NCBI RefSeq assembly: GCF_022965805.1
Contig: NW_027331309.1
Location: 186,001-250,000, forward strand
DNA from: Primulina eburnea
Lineage: Eukaryota; Streptophyta; Magnoliopsida; Lamiales; Gesneriaceae
Direction of reading: 5' to 3'
Length of the DNA stretch: 64,000 nucleotides
Part shown: piece by piece, positions 48,437-61,000 of the stretch
Position numbering within the stretch: position 1 is the stretch's first letter
Layout: each line of letters starts with the position of its first letter
Position numbers and translations under genes: made by a program
Notes under the pieces: generated by a model
Told to the model about the DNA's origin: nothing
What the model saw: the letters and a program-made list of their open reading frames with translations, nothing else
Database searches by the model: none

Positions 48437-50067
48437 TATATATTATTAACGGGAGATCATGGAATTGGATGTCGAGGATTATGGGCCCATATACGGTCAT
48501 TTGCTTCTCATGAACGGGCTCAAAATGGGAAAATTGTTGGGCCCGTTTTAACGGCTTTACAATAACAAGTCTGAGTGTAGATTGAATAAATGGCATCTCT
48601 TGTCACGGACTTGACTTTTATGCGTTGAATTTTGCTACTCAGTTTTTCTGTATTTGTGAACATAAAAAACCAAAGCATAGATAGCATCAGATTTCATATA
48701 TCCTTTTATCAAAATGATTCCTACTTCTATACCGTTTTTTAGGTGAGGGATACAGTTTATTGCAATTTGTTCTGGGAACTGAGACCTCGTCTCGATTTTT
48801 TGGGATCTTGGTGTCAAATAGACTATAAGTCATTTTTGTTTGAAAAACAATGAAAATCGAGTCAACGGAAAAAAATGCAAGTTCGCTCGAATGGGCATCC
48901 TATATATGATCCGGTCAAGTTTTTTTAATGAACTTATTTGATTTTTTTTTAAAAAAAAATCATTTCTCATTTTTAAAAAATACACTACTGTGCATATGAT
49001 AATGTTTCAACACTGAGTGGATCATATAAACACGTAGTATCGGATGTTGAAAAATGGAGTCCCTCGTATATCAAAATAATGCCCCATCAGATGCATCCAA
49101 TTTTTGTGTGCAATTGCTATAACTTTTTATAAAATGATAAACAACAATCTTACAATCTGTATCAGTGTCAATATCACGTGTTTCATTCTCATCGATTGCA
49201 AGAAGTACAATTATTATGATATTGATTGTTGTGATGCTGTAATCAATATTGTTATTGGAACAATCAAAACATGACACTTGAATTGCTATAGAGTTTTTAA
49301 AAAATTGAATCGAATTATCCCCACCAACTATAATTTTGATCGAAACCAAATACCCTCGATACTAAACGTAGAAATAAAAAAAATCGAGAGATGAGAGTTG
49401 ACTATATAACTTTCATCCATCGCCATGGAGTCATGGACTTCACCTAACCGGGGTACCTGTAACTGGTAATTGTGAGTAAAAAGTTATCGGGCACAGACTT
49501 TGACCTTAATTTAAAATGGATAGAGTGATTTTGAATGGCTCAAAAATTGAATTTACAAGGCCTTCTTTTTCAGAGTGTCTGGGTATGCAAAGCATTGATT
49601 GAATGAAGCAAACATGTCTGAACTGAAAAGGACTTGTAATCCTCCAAAGACGAAAGGTGCTCAGACAAAGAATCGTATTGTTGGGGCTACAGGATAGCAA
49701 CTTTTGAGCACTTGTAACTAAAGTCGCATTTGTTATTTGTTCCCATCAGCTTCAAAAACAAAAACAAAATCATCCACTAAAAAAACTTGTTTCTTTACAT
49801 ATTATATCAATATTACACTGGAACTTGAATCACTAGCTGTGATTGATGATATCTTACCCACAATTGGTCCCCGATGATAAAATCATTTTTAAATAAAATT
49901 GGTAGAGATATAGTTCACATAAATTTTTATATCTGGGGAGATAAATGAAATTCAACCTGCATCGCGCCTGTGGTCCCGTAAATACTCCATGTATCTCGTA
50001 GAAAGAGCCACTAAAAAAAGATGTTGAAGACATTAATAAAAGTAGCTATAGGTTGAAGGATAGTGTC

Positions 50068-50072
<5 letters not shown>
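48437..50072. other. Intergenic
   Basis: No gene supported. Frames at 48635-48817, 49071-49349 and 49506-49700 have no recognisable motifs. Confidence 0.4.

Positions 50073-50141
<69 letters not shown>
50073..50141. repeat. (AT)n microsatellite
   Basis: Alternating AT run of about 69 bases. Confidence 0.95.
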
Positions 50142-50148
<7 letters not shown>

Positions 50149-50184
50149 GAGGATTTTATTTCTTTTGAAAATCTACGTGTTTAG

Positions 50185-50367
50185 TGTGATACACTTATCC
50201 CACATCTTAAAAATGAAAGATTTAAAATGAGTTTATAATAGCTTACAATGGACTTCTATAGCAACTTAGGTTAATTATTTTCGTAAAACGAAGACGAATA
50301 CGAAGTAGTTGCTATAGAGGTTCATTGTACAGTCACGCAGGCGTAGACGCGGGCTCGGGCCGTGACA
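50185..50367 (+). mobile_element. Short solo LTR (TRIM-like) with 5-bp target duplication
   Basis: A 183-bp unit begins TGTGATACACTTATCCCACA and ends gggctcgggccgtgaca. It is flanked by tttag at 50180-50184 and again at 50368-50372. The TG...CA ends and the 5-bp duplication identify an LTR. The small size and absence of coding DNA suggest a TRIM-type or otherwise small element. Family unknown. Confidence 0.75.
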
Positions 50368-52007
50368 TTTAGAAACAACAAAGTGATCTTGAGCAATGTG
50401 AATGGTTCAGATACATCTTTTTGTTATCACCACAACCTGCATGACTACACCCGATTGAATATAGAACGATCCTTTTATGTTATCAGTAGTAACTCGGATT
50501 AATCTTTTTGGAATTACCCTGGAACATGTTTCTTTATCGAGTAGATTTTACGGGCGGTTTAAATTTTTTGGCAAATCGTTTCATATGGGTATTTAAAATG
50601 TTAGATTTTCCATCGACAACAGCTAGCCTGCATGCAAACCCCATTTGACAACAGAAGATATGATAGGTTTGTCGTTCTTTTTTTTTTTTTGTTTTTTTTA
50701 GTTTGGCTTCTGCGACTATTTCAGTCTCCAGTCTCTTTATTGCATGTGGTGCGTAACACATTTATTATACACACAAGTATTAACACTAGCTCAAACTCCT
50801 CTCTCTCTCGCTCAAATTAACAATCTCAAGAATTCCTTTGGTTGAGGCTTCGTTTCACAATATAAAGATTTTTGTGCTCGTATGTCTTTATCTTCACTTG
50901 CTGACGACACGTCGACACCTATTAGTTTTCTTAATTAATACGTGTTGTATGTTTTTGATTGGCTCGAGTATGCCCGATGTATTATTATCTTTCATGTTTC
51001 TACTTTAGTTTATGTTTATGTTGATTTTTCCATGGATGTCTGGTGTATTTGTATTTAGACATTTTGATCTATGAATTGATTTTTACGGGATAAAAAAAAC
51101 TACAATTATCTAAACAAATTATATTATGGAGAAAATTAATAATTTTAACAACTTATTATGAATTTGAATTGAAAGAAATCTCTTGGGATTGAAAATGAGA
51201 TTAGAGGGATGAATATACACTTTAAAATATTTTATTTTAAAACGAGCTATACTAGTCGGTTCTTTAAATGCTCAAAATGAACCCAACATTGATGAATTAT
51301 ATCAAGTTCGATTCTAAACCGAGTGGAAGAAACTCAATATAACCCCAAAAAACGAGTAAATATTTGGAAATAATTTAAACAGAGTGCAAGTTGAATGCAT
51401 AAAACAATTTGATTGTAACATTTTATCTAACACTGTGTGTAACACTATTTTGGTTTTTGAAAGAAGACATAGAATGCTTCAACAATATCTATTAAAACAG
51501 TAACGATAATTAAATGCAATAAAATAAAAATTAACAAATTTGTTTATAGATGTTTGAAGATTAACCACTTCTGTGTTTTTTCACAATCTTAAGATCAGAT
51601 CTGGGCGATGATTTGTAGATCATTGTTTTATATTCGTAACACATATTGAATAATTATATTTTCGAAGATTTAGCAGAAAGATATGTTAAAATACCATAAC
51701 TGCTCCCTTCAAGCCTGATGTTATATTTTTGTCATCCAGTTGGAACTCGAGGCCTCTGATTAAGCACATATAACATCCGGATTCGTCTAGCTCTCCTAAA
51801 ATATGACTTGTAACAATTTGAGATTTTCTATTTAATTGTTTGGCGGCTGAAATTATTTGGATAATTGTGCTATTGAAATTTCAGTTTGCTAAATTTCTAG
51901 CTTGACTAAATTTGCGTTTCATCCTGTCAAAACTTCCAAATTGACTTCTAGCAACTACACACTTAATGAAATATATTTACAACACAATAACAAGTTTTAT
52001 TATTATT
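50368..52007. other. Intergenic
   Basis: No gene supported. A (CT)n patch lies at 50799-50812. The stretch at 51400-51800 looks like decayed retroelement DNA, without borders. Confidence 0.35.
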
Positions 52008-52383
52008 TGTTAGGATCAAGTGCTTATCACTAGGCCAAAAAAAGCTATAGCTGTTAGCTAAGGCGCAACTTTATTTCTATATACTTGTGGCAGCGCAGAA
52101 TGCACCTACTCGGGTGCTAATGGGTCGGGCTGTTAGGCTCATGAGTCTGGAGAGGTACATGTCTATCTGTAGGTGTTGTATCATATCCCTTATAGATCAT
52201 TCTTACCTTTTTTTCTACCAACGGTCTTGTCCCTAGTAGAAACAATATTATCCATTAAGATCTGGTGTCACTCTTTTAGCCAACCAGATCAAGTGGCGTA
52301 ACGTTAGCAGTATGACGCATGAGAACTTTCCAAGAGATCAATCATCTCAGTATTACTCTCATTCATGCACGCTTAACTCGGCA
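52008..52383 (+). mobile_element. Solo LTR with 5S rRNA-like segment (Cassandra-type TRIM)
   Basis: A 376-bp unit begins TGTTAGGATCAAG and ends ctcggca. It is flanked by ttatt at 52003-52007 and 52384-52388. Its last ~65 bases, read on the minus strand, match the inner part of plant 5S rRNA: GTTAAGCGTGC (52367-52377, the A-box region), GAGAGTA with TACT in the intermediate element, and a diverged GATGATTGATCTCTTGGAAAG (52326-52346) in place of the C box. A 5S-derived segment in the LTR is the hallmark of Cassandra TRIM elements. No internal domain follows, so it is a solo LTR. The divergence of the C box suggests the pol III promoter is dead. Confidence 0.75.
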
Positions 52384-52388
52384 TTATT

Positions 52389-53097
52389 AAAATCAAGATT
52401 CCTAATGATTCTCAATCTAGCAAAATAATAATTTAAACATATTAGTTTAGGTTAATTTTATTTGAGTCGAGTCGCAAGTTTTTTTAATTCATGCAAAATA
52501 TTATTAGCAAAAAAATAAATAAATAAATTTATATTAAGTGATGGAAAATTTAAAATTTCATTCAGAAAATCAAATAATTATTTATGCATATTAATATAGG
52601 TGTTTCAAGTAGATAATTGCGAGGATGTTGATACCAGAATCCTGAATATTTATCAAAGAAATTTAAAAATTAAAATGAAAGCGAAAGTTCAAGTTTTAAA
52701 TAAATGGCAGTATGACGATATATATATTGCCCAAGAAAAAAGTATCAGTGTTTTCTGCAACAATATGTACACCCAGTATTTAATAAATGTGGGCTGCTTT
52801 ACAGTATTATCATACAATATTATAAAATATAATTGTAATTAGTTATATAGACAGGATAGGACTAAAATATTCTTTATTATTATGGACTCAGAAAAGGTTG
52901 TAAGCATTTAAATACTCAACATATATATAATATAATTAATGCACATCGATAATTCGATACAGATAATATATTCATTTTATTATTAATTTTTTGAATAAGG
53001 CGATATATATATTTATAGAATTTTTTTACATCTTGCCATCTCTAGTGGCAAACACTTCTTAATTTCATATCATATGACATAGAGTTGTGTTTTTTTT
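52389..53097. other. Intergenic, AT-rich
   Basis: No gene recognised. The frame at 52600-52842 has no known motif. Confidence 0.4.
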
Positions 53098-53178
53098 AGT
53101 ACAAAAAGGGGCGATGATTGAACATAGGACCTACTATTACACGGGTGAGACCTCTACTATTGGGATACAAGTCCGATC
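53098..53178 (-). mobile_element. Possible tRNA-derived SINE fragment
   Basis: Read on the minus strand, ggacttgtatcccaatagta, gaggtctcacccgtg and then ctatgttcaatcatcgcc look like a decayed A box / B box pair with the spacing seen in plant SINEs. No target duplication found, so this is tentative. Confidence 0.35.
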
Positions 53179-53505
53179 TCGACGTAGAGTTGTGTTATAT
53201 CATGCAATATTTTTTAAAGTTTGTTATACTTAGTTTTACTGAATTATCAAAATTATTCCATGAAGTTCCATTATTCATAAGAAAAAAATGTATTATATTT
53301 GTTTCTTTGTAATTTTGGTATTTTATGTTATCAAATGACAGTCTTAATTTACTATTTTTATGAATTTAATAAAATTTTCAACGTTGTACTGATGTGACAT
53401 CAATGAGACATTGATGTAGTGACATATATCAGTATTTATTATAAAAAAATGAATAAAATTGTTAAAAATTAGACTAATGCTGAAATTTAATAACATAAAT
53501 GATTA

Positions 53506-53690
53506 AGGCAAAAACTCGTGTGAGACGGTATCACGGGTCGTATTTTGTGAGACGAATATCTTATTTGGGTCATCCATAAAAAAATATTACTTTTTATGCT
53601 AAGAATATTACTTTTTATTGTGAATACCTGTAGGATTGACCTGTCTCACAGATAAAGATTCGTGAGATCGTCTCACAAGAGACCTACTCA
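53506..53690 (+). mobile_element. TIR element family, copy 11
   Basis: Complete copy: aaggcaaaaactcgtgtgag start, ttattgtgaatacctgtagg core, gattcgtgagatcgtctcac end, then aagagacctactca. It is closest in wording to nested copy 10 (both start ggcaaaaactcg and end gacctactc), which points to a shared subfamily. Confidence 0.85.
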
Positions 53691-56600
53691 ATGATTAAAA
53701 TCGCAAAGATAGAAAAATATGTGACAAAAATACAAATTTCCATATTTATGATATTTATTTTGCACATAAAATGTGTATATATCATAAACAATTTCTATAG
53801 AACCGCACATGGCATAACAAAGACATCAATTGAACACAATAAATTCCTACATTGCATGCAATAATTAATTAGAGATGACGATTTTATGATGTAGTCTACC
53901 CTATTGTTTTTTTTTTCATGCGTACATTAATTTTCCATCATATACAATATTCTTGGACAGCTAATTGTTTACGTATCATACAGCCAATAAGACGTACAAT
54001 TAAGTAACCCTTCGTGCAAAACTTTATGATAATTTTCATTAATTTGATAGGGCTGGCCTACGCACAATAATTAGCACTTATTTTCCATCATTTTATTTGG
54101 TGAAGAGAGAAATGAGGCCATCGAGATAACTAAATTTTTTAAAATATTATTTACAATTTTTATTCAAAAATATAAATTTTACAAAGTGAAATTTATTCGT
54201 CTAGAAACCATGCTTGAATGAATATTAATTTGAAAAAATTATAATTTTAATCACGTAAGTTGATATGTACGTTCAATATTTTATGTTTTTAAACATGTAT
54301 CTTGTCCAAATTTTGTTTTCATCCCCTAACTTGATATTTTTTTTTCTTTTTTCGCTTAAAACCATTAAAATCATGAATATTTTTAATTTAGAATTGAAGT
54401 TCTATTTCGTAGCTTATGTGACGAAAATAATGACTATATTATATACTCAGATATGATAAATCAACAAAATAAGTAAATGTGGTAAATAAAATAACACAAT
54501 GATTTATGGATGCTAGGAGAGTCAAGATCCTACTTTATCATTTCTTCCACTTAGAAAGAATTTTATTAGAAGACTTTGGGTTAATAATACTTTATAACAA
54601 TCTGTTTCAACCTTATAACTTATCGACTACCTAAGTCAAAACTCCTAGTTGAATTCTTACAACAGGTTGAGACACACATTCAAACAACCAATACAACACT
54701 GATGTAACAATATAATGAATCATCATAATCAAACTATCGTTCGACTCTTCAAATGTTCTAGACATAAACGATTGAGCAGTTTCGACTAGAGCCCTTCATG
54801 ATCCTTGGTGATCTGATAAATTTTCTTCGAAGTGAGAGTTGTCTTCTCATTTCAAAATATCGAGTAGTGTCTGGCTTTAGTTTTCTCCTTCATTTTTCTT
54901 AAATTTATTTTAATATGTATAATATATGATTTATTTTAACCACATAAGCCTTGCAGAAAAATATTGTCGTCAAATAAGTAATACTAAGTCGATTTAGTAC
55001 TTTCGGGGTTAAAAAAAATGACAAAAAAAATTATTAGTTAGTAAATAAAAATCAAATTTCGATAAATTACAAGTTTAAAACTAAAAACATATAGAAGTAA
55101 AACCCTAGTTCTCCCCATTAAATTAATTTATAATCTTTTTACCCTAGATTAAGCCGACAGATCAGCCAGACATGCATATGTTAAATTAGCAATAAGTTTA
55201 GGTGAAGCCCTTGATTCTAGAGACATCAATAGGGAGGACAATAGCCTCGAGCGTTGAGTTCATTATTGTAGACATATAGAATTTAAGGGGTGTTAGATGG
55301 AGGCTTTAAGGGGTAAAAAAAAATGGTTTTTAATTCGACGTTAAATCTCACTTTTATTAATTAAAATTATTTCTAGCTTTTACTACTCGCCCAAATATAT
55401 AAATATTTATATAATTGGTTTAATTTGTACTGTGACTTTCTTCAAATATATATTCACTTAATTTTTCCCAAAGAAATTATTTTACGTTAAATATTTTATC
55501 AACCCTCTTGAATATTTCATGGAACTTTCGACCATTTTGTGAGTTGTCACCTTTTAAAGACATTGCAATAATCGAGACCATAAACCCCCCCGTGGAACAT
55601 ACGTTACGTCTTTTAGTTCCACATGGGATTTAATTCCTTTATTGTTTTTTTTTTTGGAATTTAATTTTTAATTATAGTATTTTATTATAGTAATTTTTCG
55701 AATTATTGGATTAGTATATTACGGTCAAATTCGAGTGCAGTTTGACTGCGGAATGTTTACGGCATTAAGCAATAAACCAGAGGAGCGAGAATCTCCTATC
55801 AGTATTTTAGCTTTTGACTCGTTTATTAAAATTTTCTACTAATGTGCACTACTTAGATTGAATTTTAAAATCTAAAGAGTAGGAAAATATTAAAAAAAAA
55901 GATGAAAAAATTTATATTTTGTAGGGGGGACCGAGCGTTTGTTGTTTTACCAAAATTTATAGTTGCTGATGATGCTGCAACTCAAATATTCTAAATCATA
56001 CAACAACCTAAATGCTTTTATGGATATTTTGATAACTATTAATTTTTAACTGTATATGAATAAAACCCATAGTGGCTTTTTGAAGATAAATCCTTGTATA
56101 AATATGAAGTCTAAAGATTTTGAATTAAGTTCCTATAATTCTAAAAAATAAAGATTTATTATTTTCCCAAGTTGAAATTAGTAGCTAACTTAGTTGCATT
56201 TTAATAATCATAATTAATAATGAGACATGATAATTGATTCCAAGTTGTAGATTTGGCTCAATGTCAATGCTTAGACAACATAAGTTAGATCTAGTTGTCA
56301 TGATATAATTGAATTTGATAACTAATACATCAAATCTAAACTAATGACTAGCTTATCAAATATATGTATGTATATGCGTATATATTTCAAGAAGTTGATT
56401 TTTATCTTTCTTTTTTTTTTAAATAATTGTATTTTAGACTCAATTTCCATAATGGATATTTTTGGCATATAAATTCTATAAATATGTATCTTAAATATGA
56501 CATTTGTCTTGTTCCAAATGCGATACTAAGGGTGCACACGAGTCAAGTTAAATTGAGTTCGATTCGTGAAAATAACAAGTTACTCGATGATAATTATGGT

Positions 56601-57070
56601 TAAACCCAATTCATGGTTTAAGCCTAGTGAGAGCCTAACCCAAATTAGGGTGCAGAATTAGCGGGAGCCGATTCTTCAATTATGTACTTTGAACACACTT
56701 TGGAACAAGTCGTATGGTCCATCAACTTGTGTGGAAGAAGCGAAAATTGTGAAGGTGGAAGGAAGGCTCATTCAAGAGGGGAAAAGCTTGCCTCTTATGG
56801 TTGATTCTCTAATTTTGGGATTAAGCTAAAGTGTATGTTATGTCAAGAAGAAATGGGAAAATGAAAAGTAAATTAAGATATTGCTGATAAAACACGAAAA
56901 CAAAGGTCGTCGTGGATGTTTTTGGAGGAGGAGGGGCAAGCCGCAAGCTCATAGCTCGGGCGAGCCACGTGCAAGAAAGATAGGAAGAAACTGTTGAATG
57001 TCATGAGTAGGCGAGCCTTGGATGAATGTGTGGTCCTCTATCACATGAATATGGTTCCTCACCTCATACT
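53691..57070. other. Intergenic, AT-rich
   Basis: No gene supported. 54480-54860 and 56590-57060 have the less AT-rich composition of old retroelements but no borders or proteins could be fixed. Confidence 0.35.
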
Positions 57071-57194
57071 TGTGGTCATCATATTTTTTCCTGTAATATT
57101 GGGTTTGCGAAATTCATTATTGAATTCATATATGTGGTCATCATATTTTTTCCTGTAATATTGGGTTTGCGAAATTCATTATTGAATTCATATA
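57071..57194. repeat. Perfect 62-bp tandem duplication
   Basis: The unit beginning tgtggtcatcatattttttc at 57071 is repeated from 57133 with no difference that I can see over the full 62 bases, ending gaattcatata each time. A fresh duplication. Confidence 0.9.
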
Positions 57195-58046
57195 TTGTTT
57201 TTAGCGACGTCCTCAGCTGCACCATTAACCATATATATTGAGTCTCGAACTTAAACATTAGAGAAGTTACGTTGTGATACTCTCCTGACCCTCTTATAAC
57301 ATTCCGATCATGATTTGGAAACACGAACCCAAGTCGATTTCGGATCTTAGAAAAGAACTGTCTGATTTTAGTATCACTTGATATCATGCTCTAAAATATT
57401 TGTAGTATAATAGAGTTCGAACTCAACCTCGAATTTGAAAAATTTTAGGTTTTTTATTTTAAGTTTAAATTTTGTATTTATATCGACGAAAATATCATTA
57501 ATTTATTTATTATTTAAAGAAATCATTATATACAATTACTCGAGTAGTTCGAGTAGAAACAATTAAAACTCGAACTTACCTCAAGTTTAGTGAAATCAAG
57601 CTCAAATCGAGTTTTGAATGAATCGCTATTAATAGTTTGATCAGCATACATCTCTATGTTATGCTATGTTCAAATAATAAAATAGAGGACATTTATTTGT
57701 ATTACAAAAAAATATCATAAATATGAATCACACCAAATGACCCTGTGTGGGTGTGGCAAGTTAAAATCTTGGAAAAGATGAAAACAAAAAGCAAAAAATA
57801 AAAAAATGAAAAAGAGGAAAAAGACAGGTGTGGAGAGTCGCACAGATTAAAAAACCCTCACTCCATAACAGCGCTCTCTCTACTCCTCTCCCCCATCCTC
57901 TCTTTTCAGTGTCTAAGGGAGGAAAAAAGGGCAAAAAACAAGCAAACGAAGATATGACAAAGAGCTCAAGATTCAATCTTTCGTTCTTTCCTCTCTCATA
58001 TATAAGATAATGAGCAGGGGCTCCTGTGTCTTCTTCTCAGAAGAAG
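57195..58046. other. LTR-like debris and cyclin promoter/leader
   Basis: The part at 57200-57360 (cctgaccctcttataac) is a diverged relative of the fragment at 21.9 kb. From about 57840 the DNA becomes CT-rich (ctctctctactcctctcccc at 57871), which suits the 5' leader of the cyclin gene. Two short upstream ORFs lie at 57954-58010 and 58010-58099. Confidence 0.45.
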
Positions 58047-59507
58047 ATGGTTTCTCATTTTCAAGAACAAGAATCCCTTCTCCAAAATTCGATCTTTGAT
58101 ACCCTTTACTGCGAGGAAGAGCGTTTTGATGAGGATTTGAGTGTTGGTTCTGGCTTCAGGGTGTCGGAAATCGATGATTTTAATGAGATTGGTGGAAAGC
58201 CCTTTGCTTTTCTTTGTGAGCGCGACCTTTTCTGGGACGATGACGAGCTTCTGAGCCTGTTGTCTAAGGAAAAAGAACAAGCCCATTTGGGTTGCGATGC
58301 GATACACTCGGATGGGTATTTGAAAATGGTGAGAAATGAGGCCGTTAAATGGATGTTAAAGGGTACTGCGTGCTATGGATTCACGGCCATGACTTCTGTT
58401 TTTGCTGTGAACTACTTTGATAGATTCATTGCAAGCGTTTGCTTCCAGAAGGATAAGCCATGGATGAGTCGGTTGCTTGCCGTTGCCTGTCTTTCCATCG
58501 CGGCAAAGGTCGAAGAGACGCAAGTGCCTCTTCTCGTAGACTTTCAGGTGCGTTTCTTCATCACCATTTATACCATTGCTCGTTTGCAATATATATGCTT
58601 ATGTAAATGCCTCTAGCTGATTTTGGGCTTTCGCTTTTGTGTATCTAAGGTGGAAGAGTCTAAATATCTATTTGAGGCGAAGACTATTCAGAGAATGGAA
58701 CTTTTGGTGCTTTCCACTCTCAAATGGAAGATGAACCCCGTGACTCCAATCTCATACATTGACCACATTGTTAGAAGAATGGGTTTGATTGGAAGCCTGC
58801 ATTGGGAGTTTTTGGGGAGGTGCCGGAGTCTCATTCTCTCTATCATAACAGGTATGATATAGGTTGTTTTGCTGTAAAGATTCGACCTCACTATTAGGAA
58901 TCGAGATTTTAATCCGAGATCTGATGTGTATTGATCTGTAATTATGTCTATCTTATAGTGATTTTTTCATGGTTCAAATGACTTGACTTCTGATGCAATT
59001 GTACTCATGAATGCAGATTGTAGGTTCATGCGCTATATTCCTTCGGTTATTGCTTCTGCCACAATGCTAAATGTTATTAGAGAGATTGAGCCTTGTAAAG
59101 TTTTGGAGTTCCGTAATCAGTTCCTGAGTTTGTTCAAAATGAACAAGGTTTGCTGAATTAATATGCTTTGGTGTTTAACATTGAGATCACGCCTTGGACT
59201 ATACACCAAGATTAACATTCTTGATTGTGAATCATATAAACAGGAAAATTTGGACGAATGCCATGAACTTGTAAAGGAGATATTGGATGGTCATGTCCAT
59301 AAACTTTGTCACAAACGCAAGCATGAGTCCATACCAAGCAGTCCAAGTGGTGTAGTTGACGCCTATTTTAGCTCTGACAGCTCTAATGACTTGTGGGCCG
59401 TTTCATCATCTGCTTCATCATCGCCAAAGCCTCTGTTTAAGAGAAGTAGAGCTCAGGATCAGCACATGAGGCTGGCTTCACTAAGCAGTCCCTGTTGGCG
59501 TGGCTAA
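58047..59507 (+). CDS. CYCD3: D3-type cyclin
   Basis: G1/S cyclin that activates CDKA and triggers RBR phosphorylation in the nucleus. Four coding exons, 58047-58547, 58650-58851, 59017-59147 and 59244-59507, give 365 residues with closed phases. The retinoblastoma-binding LxCxE motif is LYCEE at residues 20-24. The cyclin box spans about 90-190 (NEAVKWMLK, TSVFAVNYFDRFIAS, SRLLAVACLSIAAKVEET), followed by VPLLVDFQ and the C-terminal cyclin fold (LVLSTLKWKMNPVTPISYID, YIPSVIASATMLNVI). The tail is rich in Ser and basic residues (KRKHESIPSSPSG, PKPLFKRSRAQ), as in D3 cyclins, and may act as a degradation signal. The start is the first ATG in frame (MVSHFQEQES). Overlapping upstream ORFs suggest translational control. 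SKIP2-like and CYCD3 genes are adjacent in Arabidopsis as here (from memory). Confidence 0.95.
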
Positions 59508-60455
59508 CCATCTTCTCATTGAACTCTCATTTGTCATTCATCTGATATTAGCCATGGTACTTCATAATTACTTTTTTGCTATGTTTTCTATCATAAGTCA
59601 GTCCAATTATGCGACATTTCAACTATTTGTTATTGTAATTCTTGCCAATCCCATGTGACGGGTCGACTTATTAATTTAACAATTGCCTCTCGTCATCTCT
59701 TTGATTGGGGGATGGAGAGTAATTTTGAGATTTTTGTCTTGAGCAATATTATCACAGACTGAGTATCTAATTCATTACAATAATGTACCTCTTTAGTTGA
59801 TCAAGGATCAGAGACAGGGATGGGCGTCCCAAGTCTCTGGTTGTTTTTTCAAAGGAGGAAATTCTTGATATAAAGAATGTTTTTCAATGTTGGACAGGTT
59901 GGCAATCGACTGTTTTTCTTCTTGACAAGTATCTCTGTTATAGCATGTGGAGCCATGCTTTTGAATACACGGAAAATTTGTTTTAAATCTTCTATGTTTA
60001 TTGTCTCATCTTGTGTTGTGTTCTGTAAAACATGATGTTTGCTATGTGTTTAATACACATAACACATCTTGAACATTCAGTTGGTGTTGTGTAGGCCGTA
60101 AAATATAGAATAGCAAACAATTTGCACCGGTAAATGATGTTGCGAGTTGCGACCAGACTTAACTCGTTTAATCAGTTTTTTCTTGCTTGAATATGGCTCA
60201 AGTAGCAGAAGCACACAATTTTAAGGAACAATCTAAATGGGAGGTGACATTTTCTTGCTTGGTTTCTATCCAAGTGACAAAAATAGAATAATCTATAATA
60301 CGAAAGGCTACATTTTCCCATTATTAGCTTTGTTTGATTCCATTTGGATTATAGGTTAGATGATTGGATTCTGTATATATGTGAAAGCTTAACTGTGGTC
60401 TCGCACATGATATAATCTCAGTGTTTTCCAACTGTTCCTTTATATTATGTTTTTA
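59508..60455. other. 3' flank of cyclin gene
   Basis: Probable 3' UTR followed by unique sequence. No other gene recognised. Confidence 0.4.
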
Positions 60456-60997
60456 GGCCCCGTTTGGTTTGATGGATAAAGTAGGTTTATATTATTTAAC
60501 CTACTTTATCCCTCGTTTGGTACGCGTGATTATTTAACCCACTTTATCCCTCCTATGAATGATTATGTTATATTAGGCAGGTTAAAATAATACCTCCTCA
60601 CCCCCTAGTATTATTTATCCTACTCTTAATCCATCCTATTTTTCCAATTTTACCCTTCTCTTAAATTCAAACTCACCATCACTTCCCGCCGCCTCAACGA
60701 CCGTCGCCGGCCGACCGCCGCCCCCCGCCGGCCGCCGACCACCGCAAGCCGACCGCCGGCGCCGGCCGAAATTTCCGGCCGCAGCCCCCCGCCGGCCGTT
60801 TCCGGCCGGCCGCCGCCGCCGCGAAGGAGAAGGGCAATTTCGTCTTTTCATCAAAAAATTCAAAATTATCCTATATTTAAAAATCTTATCAAACATAATA
60901 TTATTTTACCTCATATTAATCTATCCTACCACAATCATTTTCTTTATCATTTACATACTAATCATTGGTTTATCTTATCCTTCCAACCAAACGTAGC
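60456..60997. mobile_element. Tourist-like (PIF/Harbinger) MITE with GC-rich core
   Basis: A 542-bp element with imperfect terminal inverted repeats: GGCCCCGTTTGGTTTGATGG at the left, and at the right, read inward, GCTACGTTTGGTTGGAAGG followed by ATAAG. It is flanked by the 3-bp direct repeat tta at 60453-60455 and 60998-61000, the target typical of PIF/Harbinger. Subterminal parts repeat ttatttaacc and actttatccc. The centre (60697-60835) is extremely GC-rich, nearly pure CCG/GCC/CGG with CCGGCCG palindromes. A minus-strand Arg/Gly-rich reading frame there is compositional. No transposase. Confidence 0.75.
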
Positions 60998-61000
60998 TTA

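Noticed and set aside
52600..52842. 80-residue plus-strand frame
   Set aside because: AT-rich DNA, no known motif, no splice partners; likely chance.
60636..60896. Minus-strand Arg/Gly-rich protein in the GC block
   Set aside because: Composition follows the CCG/CGG repeats, lies inside a MITE and has no recognised domain.
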